Source of the DNA: Bacillus sp. 103mf
GTDB lineage: Bacteria; Bacillota; Bacilli; Bacillales; Bacillaceae_G
Assembly: GCF_900116295.1 (NCBI RefSeq)
Contig: NZ_FPAF01000004.1
Span: 124,001 to 188,000 of the forward strand
Length of the DNA: 64,000 nucleotides
Reading direction: 5' to 3'
Part shown: positions 1-8,650 of the stretch, piece by piece
Position numbering within the stretch: position 1 is the first letter of the stretch
Layout of the letters: every line of letters begins with the position of its first letter
Translations under genes and position numbers: made by a program
The notes under the pieces: model-generated
What the model was told of the DNA's origin: nothing
Seen by the model: only the letters and a program-made list of their open reading frames with translations
Databases searched by the model: none

Positions 1-231
1 ATTACAATGCGGGTCGTAATCTAAAATATTATGGCATTCGTATTCTGCACGAACAAAGTATAATTGCGTAGTTTGTATCGATTTTATTAGCGGTAGGGAC
101 GCCGCGAATTCAAGGCTTTGGACATGAGTCGCTAGGCTTGTGGATGAATTAGCAATAAAAGAGAAAGTCTTTTGACTTTTGAAGCCCCCACTTCAAACAG
201 ACCGTAAGGTCGTTAAGTGGTGGGTAGTTCA
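1..231 (+). mobile_element. 3' end of an IS200/IS605-type (tnpB-only) element
   Basis: The window opens inside the tail of a tnpB reading frame and ends in a structured right end. A GC-rich hairpin with arms CCCCCACTT (185-193) and AAGTGGTGGG (215-224) encloses a second small hairpin with arms GACC and GGTC (200-210). This is the typical right end of this family, where the guide (omega) RNA is transcribed across the end of tnpB. The left part is outside the window. The boundary near 231 is inferred from where the conserved hairpin stops. Confidence 0.6.
3..152 (+). pseudogene. tnpB: TnpB C-terminal remnant with in-frame amber stop
   Basis: Frame 3 reads YNAGRNLKYYGIRI, matching the end of TnpB nucleases (the (D)RDxNAxxN RuvC-III region followed by a glycine/arginine-rich tail). 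The frame meets TAG at 69-71 but continues without a frameshift to a family-like terminus (VGTPRIQGFGHESLGLWMN, stop 150-152). I read this as a tnpB with a premature amber codon near its C-terminus, hence probably degenerate. The catalytic Asp preceding NAG would lie just outside the window, so activity cannot be judged. Confidence 0.5.
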
Positions 232-441
232 CTAGTATTCTGACCTATATTCTTTTGGGCTATATTGTAAGCCCGACATAAATTTTTCTTGAATGATTTT
301 TTCAAATCCATATTCAGTAAGTAAATGGATTTGACGATCCAGTAGGAAATAATGGTCTGAGTTCCAGCGTGTTCGTGAAGAGATTACAGCAAGCATTAAG
401 TATTTTGCCGAAATAGGAAAATAGAAATTGATATAAAACAT
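232..441 (-). CDS. Short hypothetical ORF abutting the IS end
   Basis: A 69-codon ATG frame whose stop codon (232-234) sits exactly at the inferred end of the IS element, so its C-terminus may be created by the insertion. I recognise no family. The upstream sequence has no convincing Shine-Dalgarno. It could be the remnant of a gene interrupted by the IS, or chance. Confidence 0.2.
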   Translation of the reverse strand: MFYINFYFPISAKYLMLAVISSRTRWNSDHYFLLDRQIHLLTEYGFEKIIQEKFMSGLQYSPKEYRSEY

Positions 442-452
442 AATGTTAAAAG

Positions 453-487
453 AAACTTCCTATCACCATGAGGAAGTCTCTTTTTAT
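453..487. terminator. Hairpin terminator
   Basis: Arms ACTTCC (455-460) and GGAAGT (472-477) with a 10-11 base loop, followed by CTCTTTTT on the plus strand. A weaker T-run exists on the minus strand. Confidence 0.5.
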
Positions 488-671
488 TTGAAAATAAAAT
501 AGCATCAGTTACCTTTGAAATGGATTGTGAAATATATTCTTCATATTGACGAATAGCTGGCCATTAAGCATAGTTATGATTTTAGTCTATTTTTCATAAA
601 AATGGGAAAATGCATCTTTACAGCGTAACAGTGTTATGTTACATTGAATAAAAAGAAGGGAGAGCAAAATT

Positions 672-1295
672 TTGAGTCAGGACTTAATTTCGAAAAAAGA
701 TTTGCTAGATCTTACTGGAATCTCCTATGGTCAGCTATATAGGTGGAAAAGAAAAAACCTAATACCAGAAGATTGGTTTGTGCGAAAATCCACGTTTACA
801 GGGCAGGAGACGTTTTTTCCTAAAGAAAAGATTTTAGATAGAATCGAAAAAATTCAAACGATGAAAGAAAATTTATCTCTTGATGATTTGGCGGATATGT
901 TTTCACCAAATGTGAATGAGGTTTGTTTAACAAAGGAAGAAATTATACAACGTGGGATTGCTTCAGAATCAGTGGTCCGTGTTTTTATAGAGCAAAATCA
1001 AGAAATGAATGAATTTCGTTTTGCAAAAATCCTTTTTATTTATATTTTAGAAAAAGTACTTCAGTCTGGAGAGATTAGCCTTGAAGAAGGAAAAATGGTT
1101 TTACATGTTTTAAATGAGCACTATGAAATGATGAAGAACAAACATGGTGAGCTTATTTTTATTCGAAAGTTAGGTATTTCAACATGTTTCTTACTTTCGA
1201 GTGTAGAGGATTTATATTTTGATCAGGGTACTAAAATTGTTATACGTTTACCTTTAATGATTTGTACAGAAGAATTAAAAACAAAGTTGTTATGA
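672..1295 (+). CDS. yhbD: YhbD-like DUF4004 protein
   Basis: 207 residues from a TTG start preceded by GAAGGGAGAGC. The N-terminus (LISKKDLLDLTGISYGQLYRW) reads as a MerR/excisionase-like helix-turn-helix followed by a conserved KSTFTGQETFFPKEKI block that I recognise from B. subtilis YhbD (DUF4004). The rest is helical. It lies 13 bp upstream of two bactofilin genes, the same order as yhbD-yhbE-yhbF in B. subtilis, where the yhbEF products are bactofilins linked to motility. A DNA-binding or assembly role here is inference. Confidence 0.85.
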   Translation: MSQDLISKKDLLDLTGISYGQLYRWKRKNLIPEDWFVRKSTFTGQETFFPKEKILDRIEKIQTMKENLSLDDLADMFSPNVNEVCLTKEEIIQRGIASESVVRVFIEQNQEMNEFRFAKILFIYILEKVLQSGEISLEEGKMVLHVLNEHYEMMKNKHGELIFIRKLGISTCFLLSSVEDLYFDQGTKIVIRLPLMICTEELKTKLL

Positions 1296-1308
1296 TGGAG
1301 GGAAAGTA

Positions 1309-2019
1309 GTGAAAACAGATGACTTATTAATTAATGGACATGGAATGTCGAACGGAGGGCAGTTTCGCAATGTACAATTAAACGGAAGAGGGACAGTAAA
1401 TGGGGATTTAGAATGTGTGGATTTCGAATGTAACGGTTCTGGTCATGTAAATGGAGATATAAAAGCTGAGACAGTAAAAATAAGTGGTTCCGGAAAGATA
1501 AATGGAAAAATAGATGCCATGCAAATGAGCATTGAAGGCAGCGGCAGTATACAACAGGATGCGGTTGTAAAGAAAATAAAAATTTCCGGTAAAGGAACAG
1601 TCGGAGGAAATGTATCTGGTGAGGACATGAATATTCGCGGTAAAGCAATTATTGATGGGAATTGTGAAGTAGATACATTCAATTCAGAAGGACAATTTAT
1701 CGTGGGTGGCTTATTGAGTGCAGATGATATTTTTATTGATATGCACGGAGAATGTAAAGCAAAAGAAATAGGCGGTCAAACGATTAATATAAAATATAAG
1801 AAATCCGCTTTAAGTTGGCTCTTCGAAACAATGTTTACTCCTCGAATGGAAACAGAGTTAATAGAAGGGGACAATATTATAGTTGAGTATACAAACACGA
1901 ACACAATTCGAGGTAACAATGTTACGATTGGACCAAATTGTGAAATTAATCTTATTGAATATACAGGGGTTTGTACAATCGATAAAAACGCTAACGTAAA
2001 AGAAAGTCGAAAAATTTAA
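1309..2019 (+). CDS. Bactofilin (polymer-forming cytoskeletal protein), YhbE-like
   Basis: 236 residues, GTG start behind GATGGAGGGAAAG. The central region is a run of short beta-strand repeats with the pattern GxGxVxGxI (NGRGTVNGDLE, GSGHVNGDIKAE, GSGKINGKIDA), the right-handed beta-helix signature of bactofilins. A C-terminal extension from about residue 160 ends with RGNNVTIGPNCEINLIEYTG, which is nearly repeated in the next gene. Paralogous tandem bactofilins of this type form the yhbEF (bacEF) pair in bacilli. Expected to self-assemble into filaments, probably at the membrane. Confidence 0.9.
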   Translation: MKTDDLLINGHGMSNGGQFRNVQLNGRGTVNGDLECVDFECNGSGHVNGDIKAETVKISGSGKINGKIDAMQMSIEGSGSIQQDAVVKKIKISGKGTVGGNVSGEDMNIRGKAIIDGNCEVDTFNSEGQFIVGGLLSADDIFIDMHGECKAKEIGGQTINIKYKKSALSWLFETMFTPRMETELIEGDNIIVEYTNTNTIRGNNVTIGPNCEINLIEYTGVCTIDKNANVKESRKI

Positions 2020-2045
2020 ATTTTTAATAGAAAGGGAAAGATAGC

Positions 2046-2753
2046 ATGAAAGAACAGTATAACCTTAGTTTAAATGGTTCTGGTAATTCATCAGGCGGTA
2101 CCTACAAAAATGTCAAAATTCGCGGAGAAGGAACAATTTTGGATGATATTGATTGCGATGCGTTTAAGACGTATGGAGCGAGTGAAGTGCAAGGAAATGT
2201 AAAAGCACACATGGTAACTGTGTTTGGAGAGACGAAAATTCGTGGAGATTTACATTCAGAAAATGTGAAAGTTAACGGTAATCTTGAAGTTAGTGGTCCG
2301 GCAGAAGTGAAACGTACAAAAGTACGAGGGATGTTTGACATTGGTGAAAATTTTACTGGTGAAGAGATCGATATAACAGGTGGAATAAATGTGAAAGGAA
2401 ACTTAGAAGCAGAGGATTTTACATTAAATGGAGGCTTTACGATTACAGATATGCTGAATGCGGGAAATATTAATATCATTCTAAGATATGAGCACAGCAA
2501 TGTAAAAGAAATAGGCGGCGAGAAAATTACAGTTCAAAAAAAATCATCGTTTTTTCCTTTCTCAAAACACGGAGGATATCTTCATGCCAATATAATCGAA
2601 GGGGATGAGATTTATCTTGAATACACAAAAGCTGATGTTGTTCGAGGTAACAATGTTACGATTGGTCCAGAGTGTGAAATCGGTGTGGTAGAATATCACG
2701 AAAGTTACAAAAATGCAGATCAATCAATTGTGAAAGAATATAAACAAATATAG
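2046..2753 (+). CDS. Bactofilin, YhbF-like
   Basis: 235 residues, ATG behind AGAAAGGGAAAG. Paralogue of the preceding gene: the same GxGxIxGDI beta-helix repeats (GSGNSSGGTYKNVKIRGEG, EVQGNVKAH, KIRGDLHSE) and the same end block RGNNVTIGPECEIGVVEY. 26 bp separates the two genes, so they are one operon with yhbD. A terminator follows at 2838. The repeated pair suggests heteropolymer formation, as proposed for the B. subtilis homologues. Confidence 0.9.
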   Translation: MKEQYNLSLNGSGNSSGGTYKNVKIRGEGTILDDIDCDAFKTYGASEVQGNVKAHMVTVFGETKIRGDLHSENVKVNGNLEVSGPAEVKRTKVRGMFDIGENFTGEEIDITGGINVKGNLEAEDFTLNGGFTITDMLNAGNINIILRYEHSNVKEIGGEKITVQKKSSFFPFSKHGGYLHANIIEGDEIYLEYTKADVVRGNNVTIGPECEIGVVEYHESYKNADQSIVKEYKQI

Positions 2754-2837
2754 CGGGAGTACTGAAAAACATGATTTAAGAGCTATTTTATTCCGTGTTT
2801 AACCTCAAGATTTAGAGAAAAGTTTAAGTAAATTGAA

Positions 2838-2877
2838 TAAAAGCACTCCCTTCATATGAAGAGAGTGCTTTTATTTT
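2838..2877. terminator. Bidirectional terminator
   Basis: Arms AAAAGCACTC and GAGTGCTTTT with T-rich flanks on both strands. It serves the bactofilin operon and the convergent small gene at 2904. Confidence 0.8.
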
Positions 2878-2903
2878 AATGATTCAGAAACCACAAACTG
2901 GAA

Positions 2904-3224
2904 TTATTCTTCAATAATTTCGTATTCTTCATCTGCTAATAATAAAATTTGTAATTTCTTACCCTTATTATGTATTTCAATTACATCATACGTTCCTAAA
3001 TTTTTTACTTTATTTGCTGAAGCATTTACCATTCCTTCAACAGAGTCGATTAAAATATCTTCTTCGATGTAAGATTCAGGTAAAGACATATCTTCAGTTT
3101 CTAATACACATGCATATAAATTTTGTAAATCAGTAGCTGATGGGTTTAATTCCTCAACATCAATTATATTTTTTACTGCATCTACATGCTCTTCTTTTGG
3201 TTGATATACTTTAATTTTAGCCAT
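2904..3224 (-). CDS. Conserved-looking hypothetical protein, 106 aa
   Basis: ATG frame preceded on the minus strand by AAAGGAGAATAGA, a good ribosome binding site. The product is acidic, starts MAKIKVYQPKEEHV and has no signal peptide or membrane segment. The first ten residues and the acidic C-terminus (LLADEEYEIIEE) look like a small cytosolic alpha/beta protein. I do not recognise the family. Convergent with the bactofilin operon and separated from it by a shared terminator. Confidence 0.7.
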   Translation of the reverse strand: MAKIKVYQPKEEHVDAVKNIIDVEELNPSATDLQNLYACVLETEDMSLPESYIEEDILIDSVEGMVNASANKVKNLGTYDVIEIHNKGKKLQILLLADEEYEIIEE

Positions 3225-3356
3225 ATTCTATTCTCCTTTATTTCTTAATCTAAGAGGCTATATATTATTATAACGTTTTTTATGAAAAACATGAAACAGT
3301 AACATAGCTATAAATAAAAAGTAATACAATTCTATAAACTTTTATCGATTTTTTAT

Positions 3357-3410
3357 TTATCCCGCTATTCGTGGGCAGTAAAACCCCCACTGATGGAAGT
3401 TTCACTTTAT
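3357..3410 (-). repeat. Short (internally deleted) copy of a cereus-group intergenic repeat
   Basis: Read on the minus strand it begins ATAAAGTGAAACTTCCATC and ends TACTGCCCACGAATAGCGGG. The fuller copy at 17653-17806 has the same two ends with about 100 additional internal bases, so this copy has lost the interior. Confidence 0.65.
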
Positions 3411-3558
3411 GTATACAAGTTAAAAAATGACATACCCTCTTTCTTTTTAAGGGGAGCATCTGGCTGTGCATAGAAACGGTCTTACCACATACAAGGTTTA
3501 AAACAAAAAGAAAAAACGAGTATAGGTTATGTTGTATTCTGCATAGCAACGACTTATA
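3410..3558 (+). repeat. bcr-like repeat, copy 1
   Basis: One of nine copies in the window sharing, in order, an AT-rich start, GAGCATCTGG-like core, TGCATAGAAgCGGTC, CCACATgCAAGgTTTAAAACAAA, AGAAAgCaAGTA and GTATTCTGCATAGcAgCGA. This copy is slightly degenerate. The B. cereus group is known to carry bcr repeats of about 155 bp. Which bcr class this is, I cannot verify without a search. Confidence 0.7.
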
Positions 3559-3722
3559 AAGAAAAGCGGAAGCGGCTCGCTCAGAACAAGAGGGGGATGG
3601 AGCTTCTGACATAGAGGCGCTTTTTGCCTCGGCGGAAGACGCGAAGCCACCGACTGTTCTAGCCGCTGGAGCTGGATCATAAAGAAAAGCGGAGCCGACT
3701 AGAAGGTAGAGCTAGACAAAGA
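3555..3722. repeat. GC-rich Bacillus intergenic repeat
   Basis: Contains TAAAGAAAAGCGGA twice (3556 and about 3680), flanking a GC-rich segment with AGAGGCGCTTTTTGCCTC, CGGCGGAAGACGCGAAG and CCACCGACTGTTCTAGCCG. Composition is clearly different from the AT-rich surroundings. I recognise this as a dispersed Bacillus intergenic repeat of unknown function. The two flanking direct repeats suggest repeat-mediated spread. Confidence 0.6.
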
Positions 3723-3909
3723 TGTCGGAAAATTAAAATGGATATATATTTTAGAAAAAATTCATTGTTGCTTCCGTGTGTGAATACAATATAGTAGAAA
3801 TGTTATATATATAATTTTTCCCTTTCTTAATTTTTGTATTGCATATATAATTTAGAGGAGACGAATCGGACTGTTATGTATTTATAAAAGAATTGAGGTT
3901 TAACGAACA

Positions 3910-4767
3910 ATGACAATAAAAATTATTACAGATAGTGCGGCGGACTTACCGAAAGAACTGCTTCATACTTATGATATAGAGGTTATCCCTCTTCGTGTAT
4001 ATGATGAACAAGAAAATGAATTTTTTGACGGGATAACACTAGATCCGATTGACTTACTTCGAAATATGAGAGAAGGAAAAGTATATAAAACATCATTACC
4101 TTCTTTAGAAAAAATTCAAGAAGTATTTACTACATACGCAAAACAAGATGCTACCTGTATTTATTTAGCTTTTTCTTCCGAGCTTTCTGGCACATATCAA
4201 TCTTCTGTTCTTGTAAAAGAGGAAGTAAAAGAAACATACCCTAATTTTTCTTTAGATATTATTGATACAAAATGTGTATCAATTGGTCAAGGATTAGTTG
4301 TATTAGAAGCTGCCAAACTGGCACAAAGCGGAGCAACAAAAGAAGAAGTATTAAATCGTATTGCATTTATGACTAAGCATATGGAACACATAGTTACTGT
4401 TGCAGATTTACAATATTTAGTTCGTGGTGGACGATTAAGTAAAGTAGCAGGGTTTATAGGTGGTTTATTAAATATTAAGCCTATTTTAAACATAGAAGAG
4501 GGAAAACTTATTCCGCTAGAAAAAATACGCGGCCGGAAGAAAGTATTTCAACATATAATAGATATGATGGAAACAAGGGGTAAGGACCTTGAAAATCAAA
4601 CAATTGGAATTTCACACGGTGATGATTTAGAAAGTGTTAACATATTAGCAGAAATGATTACTGAAAAATTTGGATGCAAAGTATTTGTAGTAAATTCAAT
4701 TGGTGCGGCTGTAGGAGCCCATGCTGGTCCGGGAACATTAGCTATCTTTTTCTTAAATGAACTATAA
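3910..4767 (+). CDS. DegV family fatty-acid-binding protein
   Basis: 285 residues, full length for DegV proteins. The N-terminus IITDSAADLPKEL is the family hallmark. Further family blocks are SGTYQS (about residue 98), VADLQYLVRGGRLSK and IGAAVGAHAGPGTLAI near the C-terminus. Members bind a fatty acid in a deep cleft and, in Gram-positives, can act as FakB-type partners of a fatty acid kinase. No kinase gene is adjacent. It is a single-gene unit between repeats and a terminator. The start has a weak GAGGT ribosome site. Confidence 0.92.
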   Translation: MTIKIITDSAADLPKELLHTYDIEVIPLRVYDEQENEFFDGITLDPIDLLRNMREGKVYKTSLPSLEKIQEVFTTYAKQDATCIYLAFSSELSGTYQSSVLVKEEVKETYPNFSLDIIDTKCVSIGQGLVVLEAAKLAQSGATKEEVLNRIAFMTKHMEHIVTVADLQYLVRGGRLSKVAGFIGGLLNIKPILNIEEGKLIPLEKIRGRKKVFQHIIDMMETRGKDLENQTIGISHGDDLESVNILAEMITEKFGCKVFVVNSIGAAVGAHAGPGTLAIFFLNEL

Positions 4768-4771
4768 GAAG

Positions 4772-4812
4772 GAAAAAGTCTCTTGAAAATAAGGGGCTTT
4801 TTCTTTTTTATT
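4772..4812 (+). terminator. Terminator after degV-like gene
   Basis: AAAAAGTCTCTT and AAGGGGCTTTTT arms with a T-rich tail, immediately after the stop codon. Confidence 0.65.
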
Positions 4813-4914
4813 TGTCACTTTGCTGTAACAAACACTAATTATAATCATAAATGGAAATAGCAGAAATGAGAGAGTATATTAGTAAAATATATGTATTGTA
4901 TACGGGGGAATAAT

Positions 4915-5562
4915 ATGAGGATATTAATTGCTGATGATGAACAAGATATGTTGAAAATTTTAAAAGCTTATTTTGAAAAGGAAGGCTTTCAAGTTTTTTT
5001 AGCTAAAGATGGAGAGGAAGCTTTACATACCTTCTATCATGAGAAAATAGATTTAGCAATTTTAGATTGGATGATGCCGAAAATAAATGGCTTATCTGTT
5101 TGTAAAGAAATGAAGAAAAATTCCAGTATAAAAGTTTTAATGCTCACAGCAAAAAGTGAAAATGATGATGAATTAACAGCACTAAATTGCGGAGCAGATG
5201 AATATGTAAAAAAACCATTTCATCCAGGAATTTTAATTACGCGAGCAAAGAAACTTCTCAATAAAGGCGAAGTTGTTCGAATCAAAAATATAAAAATTGA
5301 TTTGAATAAGTATAAAATATATAAAGATGAAGAAGAACTTGATGTAACAAAAACAGAATTTGAGCTAATTAAATGCTTCTTATATCATAAAGGAAGTATT
5401 TTAACACGAAAGAAATTACTAGATATGGCATGGGGATTCGATTATTTTGGAGAAGAAAGAACGGTTGATACTCATATTAGAAGATTACGCAAAAAAATAG
5501 GAGAAGGTATTATAAAAACACATCGAGGTTTAGGATATAGTTTGGAGGAACATAGTGAATAA
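4915..5562 (+). CDS. OmpR-family response regulator
   Basis: 215 residues from ATG 4915, chosen because GGGGGAA lies 7 bp upstream. An in-frame upstream start at 4891 lacks a site. Receiver domain: DD acidic pair at ILIADDEQ, phosphoacceptor Asp in LAILDWMMPK, Thr in MLTAKS and Lys in VKKPFHP. C-terminal winged helix ends VDTHIRRLRKKIGEG and THRGLGYSLEE. It overlaps the downstream histidine kinase by 8 bp, so the two are translationally coupled. Target genes are unknown. No transporter gene is adjacent to hint at the signal. Confidence 0.93.
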   Translation: MRILIADDEQDMLKILKAYFEKEGFQVFLAKDGEEALHTFYHEKIDLAILDWMMPKINGLSVCKEMKKNSSIKVLMLTAKSENDDELTALNCGADEYVKKPFHPGILITRAKKLLNKGEVVRIKNIKIDLNKYKIYKDEEELDVTKTEFELIKCFLYHKGSILTRKKLLDMAWGFDYFGEERTVDTHIRRLRKKIGEGIIKTHRGLGYSLEEHSE

Positions 5563-6934
5563 ACTTGGTAAAAAACTATTCATTAGTATATCGATTGCAA
5601 TTTTTTTAATTTTCACCATTTCACTACTTTTAACGAATTATTTCTTACCAAAGTATAATTTATACAAAACGAAAGAACAAATAAATAAAGTTACAGCTCA
5701 AATAAAACAGCAGTCAAAAGAAGAATTTATAAATGATATTTCAAGAATAGAACAGCAGTACAATATATCTATTGTGTATGTGCCAATTAATAGTACAGCA
5801 GATGATATAAATTGGTCTTTACGTGAACGACTATCAAAAAAACAAATTACACTAAGTAAATTTTGGATTGTAAAAGAAGATTTAAAACATGTAAAAGAGG
5901 GAGGGAAAGTAAATACATTATATGATCAAGAAAAATTGAAAGCCAGCTTCTTTGCTAGTTTTATTGCTAAAGACGACATGCTTGTTTTAGTAGGTGTTTC
6001 TATTGCACATTCTAATGAAATTATACAAATGATCAATCAATTTAACCTATATATATTTGGTTTTTCAATTGTTCTTGTGATTGTATTAGTATGGGTACTA
6101 TCTAAAAATATAACAAGGCCGCTAAAAGAATTAAGTGATGTTGCAAAAGATATTTCAAATCTAAACTTTAAAAAAACAAACATTAAAACAAATGATGAAA
6201 TTGAAGATTTAGCAGTGAGTATTAATGTAATGAGCAATAAATTAAATAAGGCTCATCAAGATTTAACACAGAAAAATGAAAATTTAAAAGTATTTATGGC
6301 AAATATTACACATGAATTAAAAACACCTATATCGTTAGTAAAAGCTTATTCTTTAGGAATAAAAGATGGATTAGACGATGGAACGTATGTAGATACGATT
6401 ATAAAACAAACAGATAATATTTCAAATTTGATAGAAGAATTGTTGCGGTTTTCTAAAATAGAACGAGATGCTATTAGTAGGGAAACATTTAATGTGGTCA
6501 CGCTTTTTTATTCTATATTACAAAAGTATGAAATCGAAATACAGTCTAAAAATATAAAAATAGATATTGAAGCGAATCAAAGTGAGATGTTTATTACTGC
6601 TGATAAAGATCAGATGGAAAGGGTTTTCAACAATCTCATAACAAATGCTATTAAATACACAACGAACTACAAAATTATCGTGGAATTTAAAGAGTTAGAA
6701 GAACAAGTATTATTTAATATTAGAAATGGTGCAGATCAACTACACATAAAAGATATTGAAAAGATTTGGGAGCCTTTCTTTGTTTTAGAATCATCTAGAA
6801 GTAAAGAAATATCTGGGACAGGATTAGGTTTAGCTATTGTAAAAGGAATACTTGAGCGACATGGCTTTCAATATGGTGTGCGTACTTTTGAAAAGGAAAT
6901 TCAATTTTATATGTATATGGAAAAGAGCTTATAG
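5555..6934 (+). CDS. Membrane sensor histidine kinase
   Basis: 459 residues, GTG start with TTGGAGGAA upstream, overlapping the regulator gene. Transmembrane segment at about 7-29, extracytoplasmic domain of about 130 residues, second segment at about 163-182, HAMP, then HisKA with phosphoacceptor His in NITHELKTPISLVKAY. The ATPase domain has an N box (NNLITNAIKYT) and G box (GTGLGLAIVKG). Partner of the regulator immediately upstream. The extracellular domain is not one I recognise. Confidence 0.93.
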   Translation: MNKLGKKLFISISIAIFLIFTISLLLTNYFLPKYNLYKTKEQINKVTAQIKQQSKEEFINDISRIEQQYNISIVYVPINSTADDINWSLRERLSKKQITLSKFWIVKEDLKHVKEGGKVNTLYDQEKLKASFFASFIAKDDMLVLVGVSIAHSNEIIQMINQFNLYIFGFSIVLVIVLVWVLSKNITRPLKELSDVAKDISNLNFKKTNIKTNDEIEDLAVSINVMSNKLNKAHQDLTQKNENLKVFMANITHELKTPISLVKAYSLGIKDGLDDGTYVDTIIKQTDNISNLIEELLRFSKIERDAISRETFNVVTLFYSILQKYEIEIQSKNIKIDIEANQSEMFITADKDQMERVFNNLITNAIKYTTNYKIIVEFKELEEQVLFNIRNGADQLHIKDIEKIWEPFFVLESSRSKEISGTGLGLAIVKGILERHGFQYGVRTFEKEIQFYMYMEKSL

Positions 6935-6949
6935 TATAGGCTCTTTTTT
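6920..6949 (+). terminator. Terminator overlapping the kinase stop codon
   Basis: Arms AAAAGAGC and GCTCTTTTTTT around TTATAGTATAG. The stop codon lies in the stem-loop. Confidence 0.7.
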
Positions 6950-7075
6950 TGTTTTAACATAAAAGTATATACTGTGAGATAATTATTAAGACAAAATAGA
7001 GATTTTATTATATAATTTTCACATAATAAATATTAAAATTTAAACGTTTAAAAATTTTTTCAAGGAGATTTGTGC

Positions 7076-7306
7076 GTGAAAAACATTGATTTTATTCTTG
7101 AAAGTGATGAACTATTAAAGCCGTCAGAACGACTTATTTTATTATTATTAGAAAAACATAGAATACTATATACAAATGATTTACTCGTTTTATCAAATTT
7201 ATCGTATAAAACATTAGTAGATTCTTTAGCAACACTTATTATGAAATCTTATATAATAAAAGAAACTGGAAAAGGCCGCAAACAAAACAGATATAGTTTA
7301 ATATAA
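7076..7306 (+). CDS. Small winged-helix DNA-binding protein
   Basis: About 76 residues. GTG 7076 is preferred because CAAGGAG ends about 9 bp upstream. TTG 7070 is too close. Predicted helices carry a helix-turn-helix (YTNDLLVLSNLSYKTLVDSLATL) and a wing ending GRKQNRYSL, resembling MarR- or plasmid replication-type winged helices. It sits alone between the two-component system and a tyrosine recombinase, with its own terminator. Target unknown. Confidence 0.7.
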   Translation: MKNIDFILESDELLKPSERLILLLLEKHRILYTNDLLVLSNLSYKTLVDSLATLIMKSYIIKETGKGRKQNRYSLI

Positions 7307-7330
7307 TTTAATTATTGTAAACTAAAAAGA

Positions 7331-7362
7331 GGAAGAGCTTATTTGATAGCTCTTCCTCCCTT
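7331..7362 (+). terminator. Terminator
   Basis: Strong stem: GAGGAAGAGCT and AGCTCTTCCTC with loop TATTTGAT, then CCTTTGTTTT. Confidence 0.7.
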
Positions 7363-7485
7363 TGTTTTAAAACTCGCATGTGGCAGGAAAAAGCCCTGAC
7401 CGCTTCTATGCACGGCCAGCTGCTCTCATCCTCCCCTAAAAAGAAAGAGATTTTTATGCTGTTTTTTTAACTTGTATATATAAAG
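7362..7485 (-). repeat. bcr-like repeat, copy 2 (short)
   Basis: Minus-strand copy: TTGTTTTAAAA, GCATGTGGCAGGAAAAAGCC, CTGACCGCTTCTATGCACGG and the terminal GTATATATAAAG are the reverse complement of the shared blocks. The distal block with TATTCTGCATAG is missing. Confidence 0.7.
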
Positions 7486-7489
7486 AGAA

Positions 7490-8650
7490 TTAAAACTCAT
7501 CCTCGTGAATTAAAGTACCAGCGTCATGATCTTTCATTAATCGTTGCTTCAAATAATTCTCTTTCGTTGTTCTATCATCTTTATGACCAACAGTTGCTGC
7601 GATGATATGTGGAGGTAATTTCTTGTAATCGTATAAATATTGAACATAAAAATGCCGAAAGAAGTGCGGGGTTATTTTTTCATTCCTTGTAAACGATAAA
7701 CCTGTTTCTTTTATAATTTTGGTGATATATTGTGAAAGATAATTTTCTTTATATGCTTTGTGATTTTTTGTCTGAAAAATTGTGCCGCCATGCTGGACTC
7801 CTAACTCAATTGGCAAGCGGCGGCGTATTCGGAAAGCAATAATTCGTTCAAATACAGCTTTATTAATAGGTACAATTCGTTCAGAATTCCCCTTTGTATT
7901 TACATAAAGATAATAACGATCGCGTAATGCATCAAATTCTAAGTCTTCCCATCTTGCATGTGCAACCTCCGCAACACGTAATCCAGTTGTTGCTAATATG
8001 GAAAGCAGGGCATAATTGATAGGATTATTTTTATAATAGGAAAGCAATTGTTTTACTTCTTCATAAGATAACTCTCTTCTTGGCTTATGTTTTTTTGTTA
8101 TCGTTGTACTTAGTATATCAATGTACAAAGGTTCTTTAATGTATTCAATTTCATATAACCACTTTAAAAAAGAACGTATAATCCGTAACTTTCTACTTAT
8201 TGTTGCTGGCTTATAAGTTTCATTTGATTGATAGGAAATAGCTTCTTCAGCAAGCCACTTTTGATAATTACGAATATGTCGTTTTCGTAAATTTATCCAA
8301 ACTTTACCTTCTATGAAATGTTTCACATCCATTTGTAAAAATTCCGTATGTTCTTTAATAAAAAAATAAAATTGTGATAAATCTCTAGAATAGAGAAGAC
8401 GTGAAGTATCTTTCACTCGTTTTTCTTTATCAAAATGCGTTTGGCGATTTAAATAATAGTACAAAATTTCTTCATCGGAAAAACCTTCATATGAATATGT
8501 ATGTTGACGTTCATTTTGTTCTTTTCGATCTTCAGCTTCCTTTAAAAAATCTTCGTTCCAAATCGCAATCGTATTTGCGAATTTTTCTTTATTATTTTTA
8601 CTATGTAATAACGAATATTGATTATGAATTGGTATTAAATTAAATTTCAT
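7490..8650 (-). CDS. Tyrosine recombinase / integrase
   Basis: 386 residues. An N-terminal SAM-like core-binding domain (about 60-180) is followed by the catalytic domain. The catalytic residues are visible: first Arg in TTGLRVAEVAH, Lys in YVNTKGNSERI, the HxxR pair in PHFFRHFYV, His in VGHKDDRTT and the nucleophile Tyr in KENYLKQRL. Divergent from the HTH protein at 9002, with a 350-bp AT-rich region between. No phage genes accompany it and no attachment site was found, so it may be a domesticated recombinase or the relic of an integrated element. Confidence 0.9.
   Translation of the reverse strand: MKFNLIPIHNQYSLLHSKNNKEKFANTIAIWNEDFLKEAEDRKEQNERQHTYSYEGFSDEEILYYYLNRQTHFDKEKRVKDTSRLLYSRDLSQFYFFIKEHTEFLQMDVKHFIEGKVWINLRKRHIRNYQKWLAEEAISYQSNETYKPATISRKLRIIRSFLKWLYEIEYIKEPLYIDILSTTITKKHKPRRELSYEEVKQLLSYYKNNPINYALLSILATTGLRVAEVAHARWEDLEFDALRDRYYLYVNTKGNSERIVPINKAVFERIIAFRIRRRLPIELGVQHGGTIFQTKNHKAYKENYLSQYITKIIKETGLSFTRNEKITPHFFRHFYVQYLYDYKKLPPHIIAATVGHKDDRTTKENYLKQRLMKDHDAGTLIHEDEF

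Noticed and set aside
3280-3680. Minus-strand frames of 110 and 60 codons
   Set aside because: They run through the repeat copy and the GC-rich repeat, with no ribosome sites; repeat-derived open frames.
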